Shown here: piece after piece, positions 46,056 through 57,502 of the stretch
Position numbering within the stretch: the first letter of the stretch is position 1
Layout of the letters: the number at the start of each line of letters is the position of its first letter
From: Fremontodendron californicum
Lineage: Eukaryota > Streptophyta > Magnoliopsida > Malvales > Malvaceae
Direction of reading: 5' to 3'
NCBI GenBank assembly: GCA_030761205.1
Contig: JAULJL010000046.1
Location: forward strand, 9,875,590-9,939,589
DNA: 64,000 nt
The notes under the pieces: model-generated
Database searches by the model: none
Seen by the model: only the letters and a program-made list of their open reading frames with translations
What the model was told of the DNA's origin: nothing
Position numbers and translations under genes: made by a program

Positions 46056-46445
46056 ACAGATTATGTTGAGGGAAATGACCCCCTATATATACCTTAACAA
46101 TATCTGTCCACCTCTCTGTGCAGTAATTTGTTTCCTCCAAGGAATTGACCCCCTATATATATCATTAGATTGAATTATTGCATTTATCTTCTTCATGCGC
46201 CAGTTCTCATCAAGATGATCAAGGTGTGTGCAGTGGAAGTCCACTTCTCCTATCTGGGGCACATCAATAGTTGCCTTAGGAACATTCCTATCGTCAAAAA
46301 AAAAAAAAAAAAAAAAAAACCATGAAAGTCGGCATACGACACGACACGAAAAAATAATACGAAAATAATATGAATATATAAATGTTTCAATATTTATATA
46401 ACATTGCAATGTATATATTTACTGATGTATTTCTTTTTATTTTAG

Positions 46446-46673
46446 CTAAAATGGGATCTCAGGTGTTAGTTCCATTCCGAGGCACCGAGGATAACCCTCG
46501 TCATCTCAAGTTAATGGGAGATTTGGGACAGGTAGAATACCATATGAAATTGCTTTTATTATTGAAATTCATATTCAATTGCTTATTGTGTTTTGATTAT
46601 GGTTTTAATTTCATATTTCTCGTACTCAGATAGTGCCAATGAAATATGATCCAAGGGATGAAAATTCAATCAA
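46446..46673 (+). pseudogene. NDUFA9: NDUFA9 (complex I 39-kDa-type subunit) two-exon fragment
   Basis: After a TTTTAG acceptor, 46446-46531 encodes AKMGSQVLVPFRGTEDNP and LKLMGDLGQ. A 98-bp GT-AG intron (46532-46629) is followed by 46630-46673 encoding IVPMKYDPRDENSIK. The joined reading is that of plant NADH dehydrogenase alpha subcomplex subunit 9, a complex I protein. Only these two internal exons are present; a family F-like repeat begins at GTCGGTCAACGG right after. A retained intron shows a DNA-level copy, not a retrocopy. It lies head-to-head with the DNase I-like remnant, separated by poly-A and a family D fragment (46327-46404). Confidence 0.85.
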
Positions 46674-46800
46674 GGTCGGTCAACGGACTGAGTAATCCGT
46701 CCGACCGATAAGCTCGGTCCGTATTAGGTCGGACCTAAAATAAAATTTTTGTAATTCGGGTCAGGTCGGCTCGACCCGAATGACTATTTATTAAAAATAT
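46674..46800. mobile_element. Family F fragment beside the NDUFA9 piece
   Basis: GTCGGTCAACGGACTGAG, GTCCGACCGATAAGC and GGCTCGACCCGAATGAC are the repeated, partly inverted words of this type. An AT-rich tail follows to about 46870. The right end is not clear. Confidence 0.4.
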
Positions 46801-46984
46801 ATATTTTTTAATTTAATTATAAAATATATATTAATATAAAATAATTTTTTAATATTTTATGAATAATACAACAAGTTTACAGGTAAAATACATCGAAATG
46901 ATACATCAAAATACATCAATATCAATACATATCAATATTAAAAGAAAAACAGTTCACCTATCGATATGGTAACGAGTCTACTGA

Positions 46985-47200
46985 CTACTTTGGATGATTG
47001 CTTAATTTTAGAGCTCTCGAGCCCAAAAACTCACGATTGCTTATTTTTACTAACTCCAGAACGTTAGTAGATGGAAGACTGGGCTGAAGAAGGGTTAATG
47101 GGTTATTCCTCATTTCCAGACAAATTTTCTCCAGTGTAGTAGTTTGAGCCCTAACTCTTGCAGTCTGGGCCAAGCCTTCTAGAGTTAGAGATGATGAAAA
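46985..47200 (-). pseudogene. Unidentified coding-like fragment
   Basis: A stretch clearly less AT-rich than its surroundings is open on the minus strand and translates through LEGLAQTARVRAQTTTLEK and LPSTNVLELVKISNREF, ending at a stop at 46985. Upstream in the same frame there is only low-complexity Phe/Ser sequence. I do not recognise the family. Together with the NDUFA9 and DNase I-like pieces it may be a third captured gene fragment, but it could equally be chance. Confidence 0.25.
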
Positions 47201-47249
47201 AAAAATTGAAAATTGGAAGAAAAAAAAAATGAGAAGATAATTTTTTTTT

Positions 47250-47640
47250 TTATTGGTGTATTCGGTAGCAAAGATGAAAAAGTGAAAAGAAAAAATAATT
47301 TTTTTTTCACCCATTGTTTGGTATGATTGAAAAATGAGAAGAAAGAAAATGAAAAGTATATTGTTTTATCATTATACCCATTGTAAGTTAAAAAAAGAAT
47401 TTAAAAATGATAAATAATTTTGTAAATATACACACTTACTCACACTACTCTTATTTATTTTCCTCTTTTATTTTCAATTTGAAGCGATTTGTTTTTATTA
47501 ATAGGTGCAGAAAATGATAATCTTTCTTCTTTTTTTTCTCACTTTTTTTTTTTTTACCAAGCACACCCAAAATGCATTTTTTTTTTCACTTTTCTCTATC
47601 CATCATTCTACTTTTTCACTCTACCAAGCACACACTAAAC
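47250..47640. mobile_element. Miniature inverted-repeat element, possibly PIF/Harbinger-like
   Basis: The left side TTGGTGTATTCGGTAGCAAA and the minus-strand reading of the right side, TTTAGTGTGTGCTTGGTAGA, are imperfect inverted repeats and both continue into GAAAAAGT-type sequence. The interior is A/T-rich with GAAAAATGAGAAGAAAG and its complement. The flanking duplication is ambiguous (TTA-like). Confidence 0.5.
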
Positions 47641-47775
47641 TCAGTTAAGGGAGAAAAAAAAAATCTTGAAACAACATAGCTCTAATTTCATTTTCTTAAC
47701 TTTTAAGTTAAGTGATTCTCAGTATAAATATATTATGATATCAAAGCTTCCATTAATTAACTGAAAATTTTAGTA

Positions 47776-47940
47776 TTATGTTACTCGAATTTTTTATTTT
47801 TTTAAAAATATTTATGTCTGACACATATTCAGATATGAGCTTGAAATACGATTTTCTAAATAATTGATTTTTATTTTAAAAATTGAGCATATGCGTGTCA
47901 TATTTATATTATATGATACTCATCCCAAATCCGGCTCCTA
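47776..47940. mobile_element. Family A element, degenerate copy 4
   Basis: The left end TTATGTTACTCGAATTTTTT and the interior GTCTGACACATATTCAGATA match the family. The right end is lost beyond ATACTCATCCCAAATCCGG. No duplication can be scored. Confidence 0.55.
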
Positions 47941-48257
47941 CTCTTTCAGTTCATGAGTGAACATGTTATTGTTGCTCCTCGTTTAACAGCTTAAAACTTC
48001 TATATTCAGTGAACAGACACTTAAATTGGTGATAATTTGATTCCTAATGTTTTCCATCCCACTACATTATCGTATCTTAAAATTAAAAGAACAAAAACAG
48101 GAGTAAAATTATTAAATCAATAATGATAAATAGAGAAGGTACAAAAGCCGTATGGGATGTTTATTAAGAAACAGATATGGTGGAATATTTCAGTATATAT
48201 CTGGTTTCAAATCGATCCCAACAGCCATAACCCCATAGCTCAGGTTGAAACCTTTAC

Positions 48258-48441
48258 CTATGTTGCTCCAATTCTTCATTTTCTTGAGATATTCGTGTCC
48301 GACATTCGTATCCGACGCATATCCAGATATGGGTATGGAATATGATCCTCCAAATATATTGAAATCTTAGAAAAAATTAAACATACCTGTGTCGGATGCA
48401 TACTCGTGTCCGATACTCACACTCGAATCCGAGTAGCATAT
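48258..48441. mobile_element. Family A element, copy 5, with perfect target duplication
   Basis: The left end is CTATGTTGCTCCAATTCTTC and the right end ATCCGAGTAGCATAT. ACCTTTAC is identical at 48250-48257 and 48442-48449. The interior has GTGTCCGACATTCG and GTGTCCGATACTCACAC. It lies ~130 bp beyond the stop codon of the small gene at 48575, in or near its 3' region. Confidence 0.85.
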
Positions 48442-48574
48442 ACCTTTACAGCATAGCAAGACAAAGACCAAGTAGATGAACTGCTAAATTAAACCACACA
48501 AAAGCAACAAAATCAATGATTATTCCATCAAATCTACATAATCTCCAGTTTTTTTTAGTCACTCAAAATGTCAA

Positions 48575-49156
48575 TCACTTGAAGAAGGAATCGCTTTTAT
48601 CCTTCATGCTCGGTGTAGTTCTGATCTTCCTTTTTGTCTGGTCGATGTAATCCGAAAACTGATGATCCTTGCCAATTCCACCATGTGATCCAACCAGTTT
48701 TTTCTCTCCAGAATCCTGATCAGGTGACATAATCCTCTTCTTTGTTTTATATATATATGCAGAAAATGAATCGTCATAATGTTGTGTTGCTTTCTTACTC
48801 TTTTCTGCTTTAGGCTTGGACTTATTTGGCTTTCCTGATTGAACCATATCAGTCGAGGGCTTGTTCTGGGTCGAACCATTTTTCTGGGTCGAACCATTCA
48901 GGGCCATTGGCTTTGGTTTCTCAGTTGGTGGAACAGACAAACGGGTGGTGTAATCAAACTTGATGGGAACTTCTGAAAGCTTGGTTTTGATATCAGAGCT
49001 TGGCAATGGCGGATTTCGAGCATATTTGGCCGGTGAAGGTGTTTGTTGCCGGCTCGAGATGCGACGAATTGTACTGAAAGCAGGACCGAAAGTGATTGCT
49101 TTAAAGATTTTCTCGCACACTGCAGCTTTGGGGCAACCATTTTGATTCTTTTCCAT
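48575..49156 (-). CDS. Unidentified 193-aa plant protein with a repeated F-S-x-YI-x-x-TK motif
   Basis: This single-exon frame is supported by balanced composition against very AT-rich surroundings and by a clean ATG preceded by an unremarkable leader. I do not recognise a named family. The protein is basic, hydrophilic and low in predicted structure, with no signal peptide or membrane helix. The N-terminus (MEKNQNGCPKAAVCEKIFKA, 1-20) is followed by a Pro/Ser-rich linker (~35-110). NGSTQ is duplicated at 88-97. Two similar C-terminal motifs are FSAYIYKTKKRI (131-142) and FSDYIDQTKRKIRT (167-180), both FSxYIxxTKxxI. Repeated short basic motifs of this kind could bind a partner or nucleic acid; that is inference only. 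Family A elements flank it (48258-48441, and a degenerate one at 49377-49515). Confidence 0.75.
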   Translation of the reverse strand: MEKNQNGCPKAAVCEKIFKAITFGPAFSTIRRISSRQQTPSPAKYARNPPLPSSDIKTKLSEVPIKFDYTTRLSVPPTEKPKPMALNGSTQKNGSTQNKPSTDMVQSGKPNKSKPKAEKSKKATQHYDDSFSAYIYKTKKRIMSPDQDSGEKKLVGSHGGIGKDHQFSDYIDQTKRKIRTTPSMKDKSDSFFK

Positions 49157-49762
49157 TGATTTGTATGAAAGGGAATTGGATAAGCTTTTGAGTAGGTTTT
49201 TGGTGAAGGAATGCCTACTTAAAAATGGCAGAACAACACCAATTTTATACTTGGCATAAAAGCCTTGTAAAGTGAAAGAAATCCGCTCTACAAATTGGAA
49301 GACAAATTAATACTATTTTAAACCAATTATTCTCGTGTGTCATGTGTAAAACAAAGCTATCTATCTAAGCTTAATTTTATGTTACCCCGAACTAATGAGT
49401 ATCGGATAAAAGTATATGTCGTCCGATATAAATATAATCAATTTTTAAATTTTTTTTAAATATTTAGAATAATATCGAATATTTAAAAAGATAAAATTTC
49501 CGATAACATATTCAGACGGAAATTTTGGTTAAGATTCCTAATGATTTCTAAAATTAAAAGGGAATATATTTTTCTCATATTTTCAAACTGATGTGATGGA
49601 TGAGGTTTGAGGATCATATTCCCTTCCTTTTTTAAGCTTCCTTTCTCATCTCCATAAACCAGAATCTAACCAAACCAAATGTACAGCTTAGAAAGCTCAA
49701 ATCAATTTTTTTTTTTTTCATTTTTGACAATTAAAACACTCATAGCTGTTCTACATGATGAA
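49157..49762. other. Upstream region of the 193-aa gene with a decayed family A copy
   Basis: The first ~130 bp should be the gene's 5' leader and promoter. About 49377-49515 is a strongly diverged family A copy: TTATGTTACCCCGAACTAATG on the left, CCGATAACATATTC on the right. A poly-T run follows at 49707-49718. Confidence 0.45.
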
Positions 49763-50236
49763 TAAGGATGATAATGGAGCGTGACGAAGGCAGAAGTGGA
49801 GATTGCATTATTTACTTTCGTTTCACTTTTGCATGGATGTTAAAAATATTTATCTCCATGGATATCAGTTACATCAATAACTGCTCCACGGTGTTTCACT
49901 TCGTAACATCTCAATTTTTATTAATTATTTTTAATTTAATATTATAAAAAATTATACTATAATTTAGTTATAAACATAATTTTAGTATATAAAATTCTTT
50001 AATATATAATATATATACTAAAATTATATATATATAATATTAATATATATATTAAAAATATAAGAAAAAATATAAAATAGTTTAAGGGGTAAGATAGTAA
50101 TTTTCAAAGTCAGACGGGGCGGAGTAGAGCAAACATTTAACAAAATCACTCCGCCTTCGTTTTTTAAAAAAAAAACCTCTCAATTCGAAACGAATGGATG
50201 CGAAATTTATCGGTCGGATCGGATTTTGCCATCCTA
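49763..50236. mobile_element. Family B hAT-like miniature element, copy 3
   Basis: The left end is TAAGGATGATAATGGAGCG and the right end GGATTTTGCCATCCTA. Flanks ATGATGAA (49755-49762) and AAAATGAA (50237-50244) match at six of eight bases. The interior shares GGATGTTAAAAATATT and ACCTCTCAATTCG-type sequence with the 44809 copy, in the opposite orientation. Confidence 0.7.
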
Positions 50237-50749
50237 AAAATGAAAGAACTGAGAAAGAAGGCAAAAGTTTGAGACTTTGTGATGAGAAATTGAGATGATA
50301 TCGAATTCAGAGTTAGGATCAGGATTTAAATTACGGTTATGAATCTATTTTTAATTATGTCGTATTTATCGCTGATATTATCAAGATTAATTGCGTTTTA
50401 AAATCGTAAAATAAAGATTATAATGCCATATTGGGGTCCGTATTTAAGTTCCTGATCAAGGTGGAAAACCATTGATTGGTGACATATTCAGGGCGTGACT
50501 TCAGACGATGCTGATGCTCAAGGTTTCTTGTGACGAATCGCAAGTCTAATCCGCCCTTTTCCCAAGCCAAACTAAAGTTCATAGCGCCATAACCAATCAA
50601 ATTTTACTATAAAAAGTTTCGCCCTTTGGCAAGTGAATATGCCCGAGGGAAAGTTTACCTAGATTCGGAACTTTGTGGAAACCTCCTTACTATATATCCG
50701 AAACTGTGTTTCATGTTTCAAAGGCAAGGATTTAAATAGTGTTTGTAAT
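50237..50749. other. Unassigned spacer
   Basis: The sequence from 50420 to 50720 is less AT-rich than usual (GGCGTGACTTCAGACGATGC) and a short minus-strand frame runs 50600-50418, but it has no recognisable motif. It might be a fragment of a coding or LTR sequence. Confidence 0.3.
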
Positions 50750-51183
50750 TAGAGTGTAAATGAGATATATGTATTCGTAAAATATTTGGGTTCGGTTAAA
50801 AAAAAAAAATTTGAATTCGGTTCAATCATTATCGAGTCGAGCTCGAGTGAGCGAGTCGAATTCGAATATCTTAAGGCTTGACTCCAGTAGCTCACGAGTC
50901 TAATCGATTTTTTTTTTGATATATATATATATTTAATTAGTATTGAAAAATCTCAATTTAAACTCGAACTCGAGCACAAAAAATCGAGTTTGAAGTCAAG
51001 TATGAGAATCAATCTCATTTTTTATTAAATAAACAAGCCTAATCGAGTCTAATCGAACGAGCTCGAGTAGTTCGATTTTTATTTCGAATCAAGCTCAAGC
51101 TTTAAAAGTAAAACTCGATAGAGTTCGAGCTGAATTTTGAGTTTCTTACAGCTTGAGCTCGTCTCGACTCGATTACATCCCTA
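50750..51183. mobile_element. Family E hAT-like miniature element, copy 3
   Basis: The left end TAGAGTGTAAATGAG and the right end CTCGATTACATCCCTA pair as inverted repeats. CGAGCTCGAGTGAGCGAG and GAACTCGAGCACAAAAAATC are family words. The flanks TTTGTAAT and GTCATAAA match poorly, so the duplication has eroded or one end is displaced. Confidence 0.65.
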
Positions 51184-51694
51184 GTCATAAACCTAATATC
51201 TTAATTGCTATTTTATAATTTAAGTTTTCTTTGACTCCGATATTTATCGTCGATATTTATTGTAATTAATTGCGATAGTATCCATCAAGTCCGTAATATG
51301 ATAAACACAACAAGACTAAAAACTTATCCATAATCGTAATTTAAATCTCTATTCAAATATATTATTCTTAACAGAACTTCTCTTGTTGGATTCCAGACAA
51401 CCTTTGAATTTTGCTATAATTTAGTTATTCAATAATCAATATTCGTTTCACAAATAACCCAAAGCATGCACCTGCATGTTTCTGGAGTTCTGTTAAAAGA
51501 ATCACGTTTCGTCTCTTAGACTATTACTTCAGAACATTCCTTAGCATATCACCCAACAACAAAGATTTAGCATCAATGATGTTTTCAAAACATCAAATGA
51601 TAGTCTACCTAGTAAATAAATTTTCCAAAAAAAATAAATAAATAATTCATTTGATTTTAAAAGCCAGTAGCTCACCAATTTGGTATGTTATAAG
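51184..51694. other. Unassigned spacer
   Basis: No coding sequence, RNA gene or repeat family is recognised. A short AAATAAATAAATAA run is at about 51630-51645. Confidence 0.3.
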
Positions 51695-52226
51695 TAGACA
51701 TATCCAAGGACCGACCTATCCGTCTAAGCTTGAAAGCCCGTTCATATTTGAGAAAGTTTGGACAAAAATATTAAACTCAAAAAATGAGCTTAAGCAAAAA
51801 AAATAAGACCCGTTTAAAAATGGATCGAGCCTTAACTCCAACATTCAGAACCCGAGCCCGAACCGACCCGATTTTAATTAAATAATATATTATTTTTATT
51901 TATATATATTATGTAATTTATATTATATAAAGATTAAATATATATAATATTATAGTATATACATTAAAAAGTATGTTAATGTCTATGTTTAAAAACTTAA
52001 AATATATATATATAATTACTAAAAATTAAATAATAAAAATATATATTTCAAAAAAAAATTAGAAAAATAATATGAACAGACCTAAATGAATTTGAAATAT
52101 CCATTTATAAGTATGGACAAGCTTGGACGAAATTTGAGGCTTATATTTCGGATCAGACCGAATTTGAATAAATAAATATAGTGTTAATACCATACATGAA
52201 ACCGACCCGACCCATTAATACCTCTA
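51695..52226. mobile_element. Family G hAT-like miniature element, 532 bp
   Basis: The left end is TAGACATATCCAAGGACCG and the right end CGACCCATTAATACCTCTA. Flanks GTTATAAG (51687-51694) and CTTATAAG (52227-52234) match at seven of eight bases. Arms carry GGACCGACC and GAACCCGAGCCCGAACC words around an AT-rich centre. A fragment is at 45693-45870 and a relative at about 23713-24090. Confidence 0.7.
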
Positions 52227-52561
52227 CTTATAAGTTATGACCATAATTTCTTGTGGAGTTCAAAAAAAAAACCTTCAACACTGTGTATAAAAAACGATTT
52301 CTTTTTAGCAATGTAAACACACGCACAAACAAAAACTTCTCCAAACGTTTCATGAAAATTTCCCGATGCTTCGAACCCCTAACCTTGAAAACATGACCAA
52401 AGACTCCCTAATAAATCAACAAAGCTCAGGAAAGAAAACGGCTGAGGGAGCTGAACAGTTCATACAATATTATTGACTCATCCCTCCCAAAAGTATAACA
52501 TATCAGACTTAAATGTAAGTGGCAGTGCAAATCCTAGAATCTGCATTCTTTTTCTGATTGA

Positions 52562-52706
52562 TTAAGAATATCCATATCCGACACCCTGTCATATATGTCC
52601 GACACATATTCAAACATAAATATAAAATATGATCCTTCAAAAAAATTGAATATACTCATCAAATACATATCCGTATTTGATATTCACTCAAATCCGAGTA
52701 ACATAG
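52562..52706. mobile_element. Family A element, left-truncated copy 6
   Basis: GTCCGACACATATTCAAACA and CATATCCGTATTTGATATTC are family words, and the right end CAAATCCGAGTAACATAG is intact. The left terminus is missing. It is ~370 bp beyond the SP1-like stop codon. Confidence 0.65.
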
Positions 52707-53078
52707 CGAAAACATATTTTAAGGTGGCGCAAAAATTTATACAATAGAAATGGCAGGAATGCTAAAATATAAACCTCTGCATCTGTCATTAAATTACAAC
52801 AACGAATCATTTATCATTTGAAATAACATTTAAAAAATAATCTAAATATTTACAGGACATCAAGCAAATAATGAATTTACAGAAAGGCGTGGTTGCTAGT
52901 TAATAGGATAGTATACCATCAAAACAGTGCATCTTTGACCAAAAATAAGGATCCTCATTTCCCAGCTGGTACAATTGCCACTTATTAAAGGGATCCAATC
53001 ACAAAACGACACTCCCGGTGCGGTTTGGGTGTTTTCCATTACAGATCCAAATAGACCCTAAATCTAATAAGCAAAACT

Positions 53079-56000
53079 TCAATGGCGGAAGACTTTTACA
53101 ATCTGCTCAATACGCCTCCGGCAAAGAGGGCAGTTGCTTAAGTGCGAAGAGCATGTTGTACAACAGCACATATGACCACACCTACATAATATAAGCAATA
53201 GGTCTTTCATTACGAGTCTACAATTCCAAAGGAGTGAAACTTTAAACAGGACCAAGTTCTCATGAGTCTGTTTGAGTCTATGTTACTCGGATTCGGGTGT
53301 GAGTGCCAGATACGGGTATGTTCAGTTTTTCTAAGTTTTTTCATTATTTGGAATGTCATATTCCTATACCCATATCCGAAATGCGTCGCACATGGGTGTC
53401 AAACATGGATACTTCAAGAAAAATGAAGAGTCGGAGCAACATAGGTTTGAGTTTAATGTTGGATATGAAGAAACAAAACATCAGAAGCCAAATTGGATAT
53501 GAACAATTTCGATCATCTCACATACTAGAACAAAATGAAAGAAAGAATCTATACAAACTTTATGTATAGGTCAACATAAATATTAATACTGTCCCGAAAA
53601 CTAGCAATCGCCAGTGGCAAAATGCCTCTGGCTTGGGCTTGTAAAAGAGGAACACGGAATTCAAGTGTTAATACTGCTAAATATGGAAAATACTATATCT
53701 CAATCAATGTCCCAATGACATTCTAAGGCACCTCTTAGCTGATTCCAGCCACAACCCAAACAAGAGGGAGGGAAAAAGAAAAAAAAGGGTACATATGTAT
53801 GACGGTCTTGGATCAACAGCATCTGCATATTTCACATGATAAACACCCATCCTTCATAAAGAAAAACTTTGGCATTTATGCAAAATATAGATGTTACATA
53901 GTAATAGTAACATATTGCTCTCTACTGAATATACCTTCAAGAAAACCAATAAAGTGCACAAGTAAACTATGTTACTCGGACTCGGGTGTGAGTGTCGGAC
54001 ACGGGTATGTTTGATTTATTCTAAGTTTCCATGTATTTGGAGGGTCTTTGGGGGATCATATCCTCATACCCATATCTTAATATGGATCGGACACGGGTAC
54101 TTCAAGAAAAATGAAGAGTCGGAGCAACATAACAAGTAAACATCTTATTTGCAACGCACGATATGGAATAGAGGCAATAGAAATTCTTCTCTTATACAGA
54201 AGAAGTGACTGATTCAACATAACTTTATGTTGCAGATTGGATATTGACAGAATTAATTTGGGAGATAATACCTGTTTTATCCAGGTGAATTTCAAATGAG
54301 ACTAATATGCACTAAGCACAGTTATACATAGTACATTATAGAAATAGATGCATAAACTAAAATCAGACATAAAGCTTTATTCTCACAGCAAGCAGTATCT
54401 TGTTAAATTATAGTACTGACTACTGAGACACAAACAAGCATAAAGGGCATAGCTAGGAAGGAACTTTAATTGCTTTATATGCATTAATTAAGAAAATGCA
54501 AGTAGTGCACTTACTGAATGAAAACAGCATTGTACTCTTGTTCGAGGCATATTACACATAGATCTGGCATTATGTGGTCTCTCTTGGTTTCTGCTCCATT
54601 TTCAGCTTTCCAAGTTGGATCTACAGAAATTACTGTGAGATCCCAACATCTTATACAGACAAAACCATAACAATAACCATAATTTAGACAACTAGTAAAT
54701 TACCTTCATTATCTGGCTCTGATCTCTTAGCTGCAGCAGCAAGAACCCTGAATGAACAAAGTTTTACGATTCAGTTTGTTATTACAGAAAATAACAAAAG
54801 CAGATGCTCGTAAATACATGCCTCTATTAAAAAGGTGAGTACTACTAAATATTAATTGTTCTCTATATTGGTCAATTCATATTCTAGTGTTTCTCAACAA
54901 GTACTACAAACACTCATCAAGCATACCTTCGCTGTAATTCCCGCCGACGCCTTCTCTCCAGAAAATAATGGATTGCACGCTTGGTGATTAGAAAGACACC
55001 AAAGATGGTCAGTCCAAATGATGCATACTTGTACCACCTAATAAAATAGACCTACTGTTATTTTCTTCATTTTTTGAAATAATCATTGAAACTTATCAAC
55101 AACAAAAAAAAAGCAGTCTGAGTCTTAAATATTTACAACCTTGCCCACTTTCCAAGGTTGGAAATGAGTTGATCAATAGATTTGGGGGACACATAAAAAG
55201 GCCCCTTATGGGGCTTCTGAATCCGAATTGTTCCAATGTCATCCTTGACAGCCTACCATGTATAGAGGGACAAAATGAGAAATGGTTAATAAACCAACTA
55301 TATAACCTAAATACAAATGATGAACTCAAAAATAGCAGCTTAAAACTTCTAGGCAGAGCCAAAACTGTGGCCTTGACTAAATTACCCAGGCCAAAGATCG
55401 ATCTCAAATACTAGCTCCAGGTACGTTTCATATCCATTCAAACTATGACCAAACTGCTTCAGCACTGAGCTTTTAATGTTTTAAGATAAGACTTTAGGCA
55501 TCCAACAACATTGAAACATAGCCTTCTACTCATTTAGGACGATATATGCATCACGCTGGACCACTTTAAAATGAAACTTAAGTACCCCCAAGTTCTTAGG
55601 GAACAACCTAGCAAAAAATAAATTTCCTACCATAATTATAATGCATAAGATACTTCAATACAATTATATCCAGGAATTTCAACTTAAAAGCCTGGGTAGG
55701 GAAAAAGGCAGACTGCACCAAGTATATTAACTAGTAACAGCATTGCCATTTCGTAATATATTTACATTTTTGTATATTTGAATCTGCATTGATATTTCTG
55801 CACCATTGCGAAAATAAAGGCAATCATTAATCCAAAACATACCTCACCCACAACAGTCAAGGATGAACCAGTGGGAAGCACCCGCTCAATTCTCTTGACT
55901 CCAAGCATCTAAAAGCAAAATTGACCATCAAATAAGCTTGACCCAATTGAAAGTGCTACCATAAAATGGTAAAAAGGTGGGGGAAAAATACCTTGAGACC

Positions 56001-57502
56001 TTGGAGATAGTCTAATGTTCCACGTACGACTGATCGACCTGAATCTTCAAACACTTCACTTCCAACAGTTAGTGCAAAACCCGCTGCACTGCGAGCACCA
56101 ACTACATATACACGACCAGTTCCATCGTCCTATAATTAATGTTTTAAAGATATTGTCAGAAAATCTGCTACATTAACAACTGTAATTTTTATGCAGCACA
56201 ACATAATTCCTTCAAGTGTGATTTCAAAAGACAACCACCTTAAGAACCCAGAAATCATAAAGAAACAATTTCAGCATGCTACTCAAACTAAAAAGTGGAG
56301 AGAAATATGTTCTAACCAGGTACCATGGAACCTCTTTACTCATAGAAAGCATCAAAGCAGAATCTTGTATCCAAGAACCGGCATCATTGTGCTTTAGAAA
56401 ATGCTGTTCAGCCTAAGGACATATGAGCAAATATTTTTATATGCAAGTAGAAAAAAAGGATAAAAAATCTACAATTAATGCTCTTTTTATTAAAAAAAAG
56501 TTACCGTTTCCTCTACTATAACACCTCTTAATCCGCTGTGCTCACAACTGATTGGTGTCTCAGAACCAACTCTTCCAGAGATTGTAACAATTAAAGGAAT
56601 CACTTTACTTTCAAGGTCAAGCAATTGAGCTGAAAGATGAAAGAAACATGGTAACATTAAGACACATGTCTTAGCACATGCAAATGACTGAAACTAATTC
56701 AAATAGTCTCCAATTAAGTGTGTCACCTAACATTAATTTATGATGAACATCTTTTGAGCCATAACAAGTGAAAATGCCTATAAAACTCACACCACCAATC
56801 AAATACATGTGTCCGATACCCATTTTTCATTAGTTAATGTTTAAGTTGATGGGAGCATTTTTCCAATGTTATCAGAATTTTTTAACATGAAAGGCAAACT
56901 TATCCTCAATATTAATAGGGAACAAACTTTCTGGCAAAATAAAGATCAAAGACAGTGAACTTATTGCTACACTCACATGTACCTACGACGTTCCAGGGTA
57001 ACTAATTAGAAAATAATCAATAAATTCTTAAACGATTAGTAAATGCAGAACCAATCCTCCCCCAAATTGATATATAGGTTAGCATAAATTAGAAAATGGT
57101 ACAACAACTTAAACTACATTCTTACTCAGCCCATTTCTCACATTTCCTTCTAAAAGTTGTAAAAACACAAGAAATCGATATCCAATAGCTATAAATCTCA
57201 ATAAATTATAAAGAACTCCAACATATTACATAAAAGGAGGAGCGAAATTGGGACTACATACCCAATTCCTTAAGCTGATTGACTCGAGTGACTGTCTTCA
57301 GAAGCTGTGCATCCCTGTTCCACCATTTAAGTACGGAATTTGATTAAAACTTATTGAAAATTCTGTCAAAGTGCATTGATAAATGATAATGAAATTAGCG
57401 TTATTGATATAGTTGATGGAAAGCTAACCTGCCACTGCTGATTCCAAGAAGATAGAGAGCGGCTGAACTCAAGCAGCAAGTGAGGCCTCCCCATGGAATC
57501 AT
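53079..57502 (-). CDS. SP1: SP1-type chloroplast/mitochondrial outer-membrane RING E3 ubiquitin ligase, 11 exons
   Basis: Exons (minus strand): 57502-57429, 57314-57262, 56629-56505, 56412-56317, 56129-55992, 55908-55843, 55252-55140, 55037-54927, 54747-54704, 54620-54515, 53181-53079. All junctions are GT-AG, and the sum is 1029 nt, 342 residues plus stop. Residues ~8-24 are a first membrane segment (CCLSSAALYLLG), ~30-220 the conserved intermembrane-space domain (GRVGSETPISCEHSGLRG, VYVVGARSAAGF), ~224-245 a second membrane segment, and 295-329 a C-terminal C3HC4 RING (CVICLEQ, CGHMCCCTTC, CPLCRRR). Length and domain order match Arabidopsis SP1/SPL1, related to animal MUL1/MAPL, which ubiquitinates TOC import components of the chloroplast outer envelope for proteasomal removal. 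Orthology to SP1 rather than a paralogue is inferred. Intron 10 (1333 bp) carries two family A elements. Confidence 0.93.
53278..53444. mobile_element. Family A element, copy 7, in SP1 intron 10, perfect target duplication
   Basis: The left end is CTATGTTACTCGGATTCGGG and the right end AGTCGGAGCAACATAG. GTTTGAGT is identical at 53270-53277 and 53445-53452. It is in the last intron of the SP1-like gene, near the final exon. Confidence 0.92.
53967..54132. mobile_element. Family A element, copy 8, in SP1 intron 10, perfect target duplication
   Basis: The left end is CTATGTTACTCGGACTCGGG and the right end AGTCGGAGCAACATAA (last G changed). CAAGTAAA is identical at 53959-53966 and 54133-54140. 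It has the same orientation as the copy at 53278 and is close to it in sequence. Confidence 0.92.

Larger units (their letters stand above)
40361..46297 (-). pseudogene. DNase I-like (endonuclease/exonuclease/phosphatase) gene remnant, interrupted
   Basis: Three minus-strand exons remain. Exon A, about 46297-46093, encodes TIDVPQIGEVDF and CTHLDHLDENWR, then loses frame through small deletions before NSLEETNY-like sequence; it ends at a GT donor. Exon B, 45527-45395, encodes EEMGKLPTPKVEVMKFL and DAKDFAGECE. The last exon, 44609-44570 continued at 40646-40361, encodes VQGTCKYGTRVDYIM and the EEP motif TSDHHIIKVD. A copia element splits the last exon exactly between the two halves of VDYIM/TSPNS. 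The 5' exons are absent, exon A abuts a poly-A run, and the frame is broken, so the copy is non-functional. Intact plant homologues are metal-dependent phosphodiesterase-fold proteins of uncertain substrate. Intron B-C holds a family A element with a family B element inside it. Confidence 0.85.
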
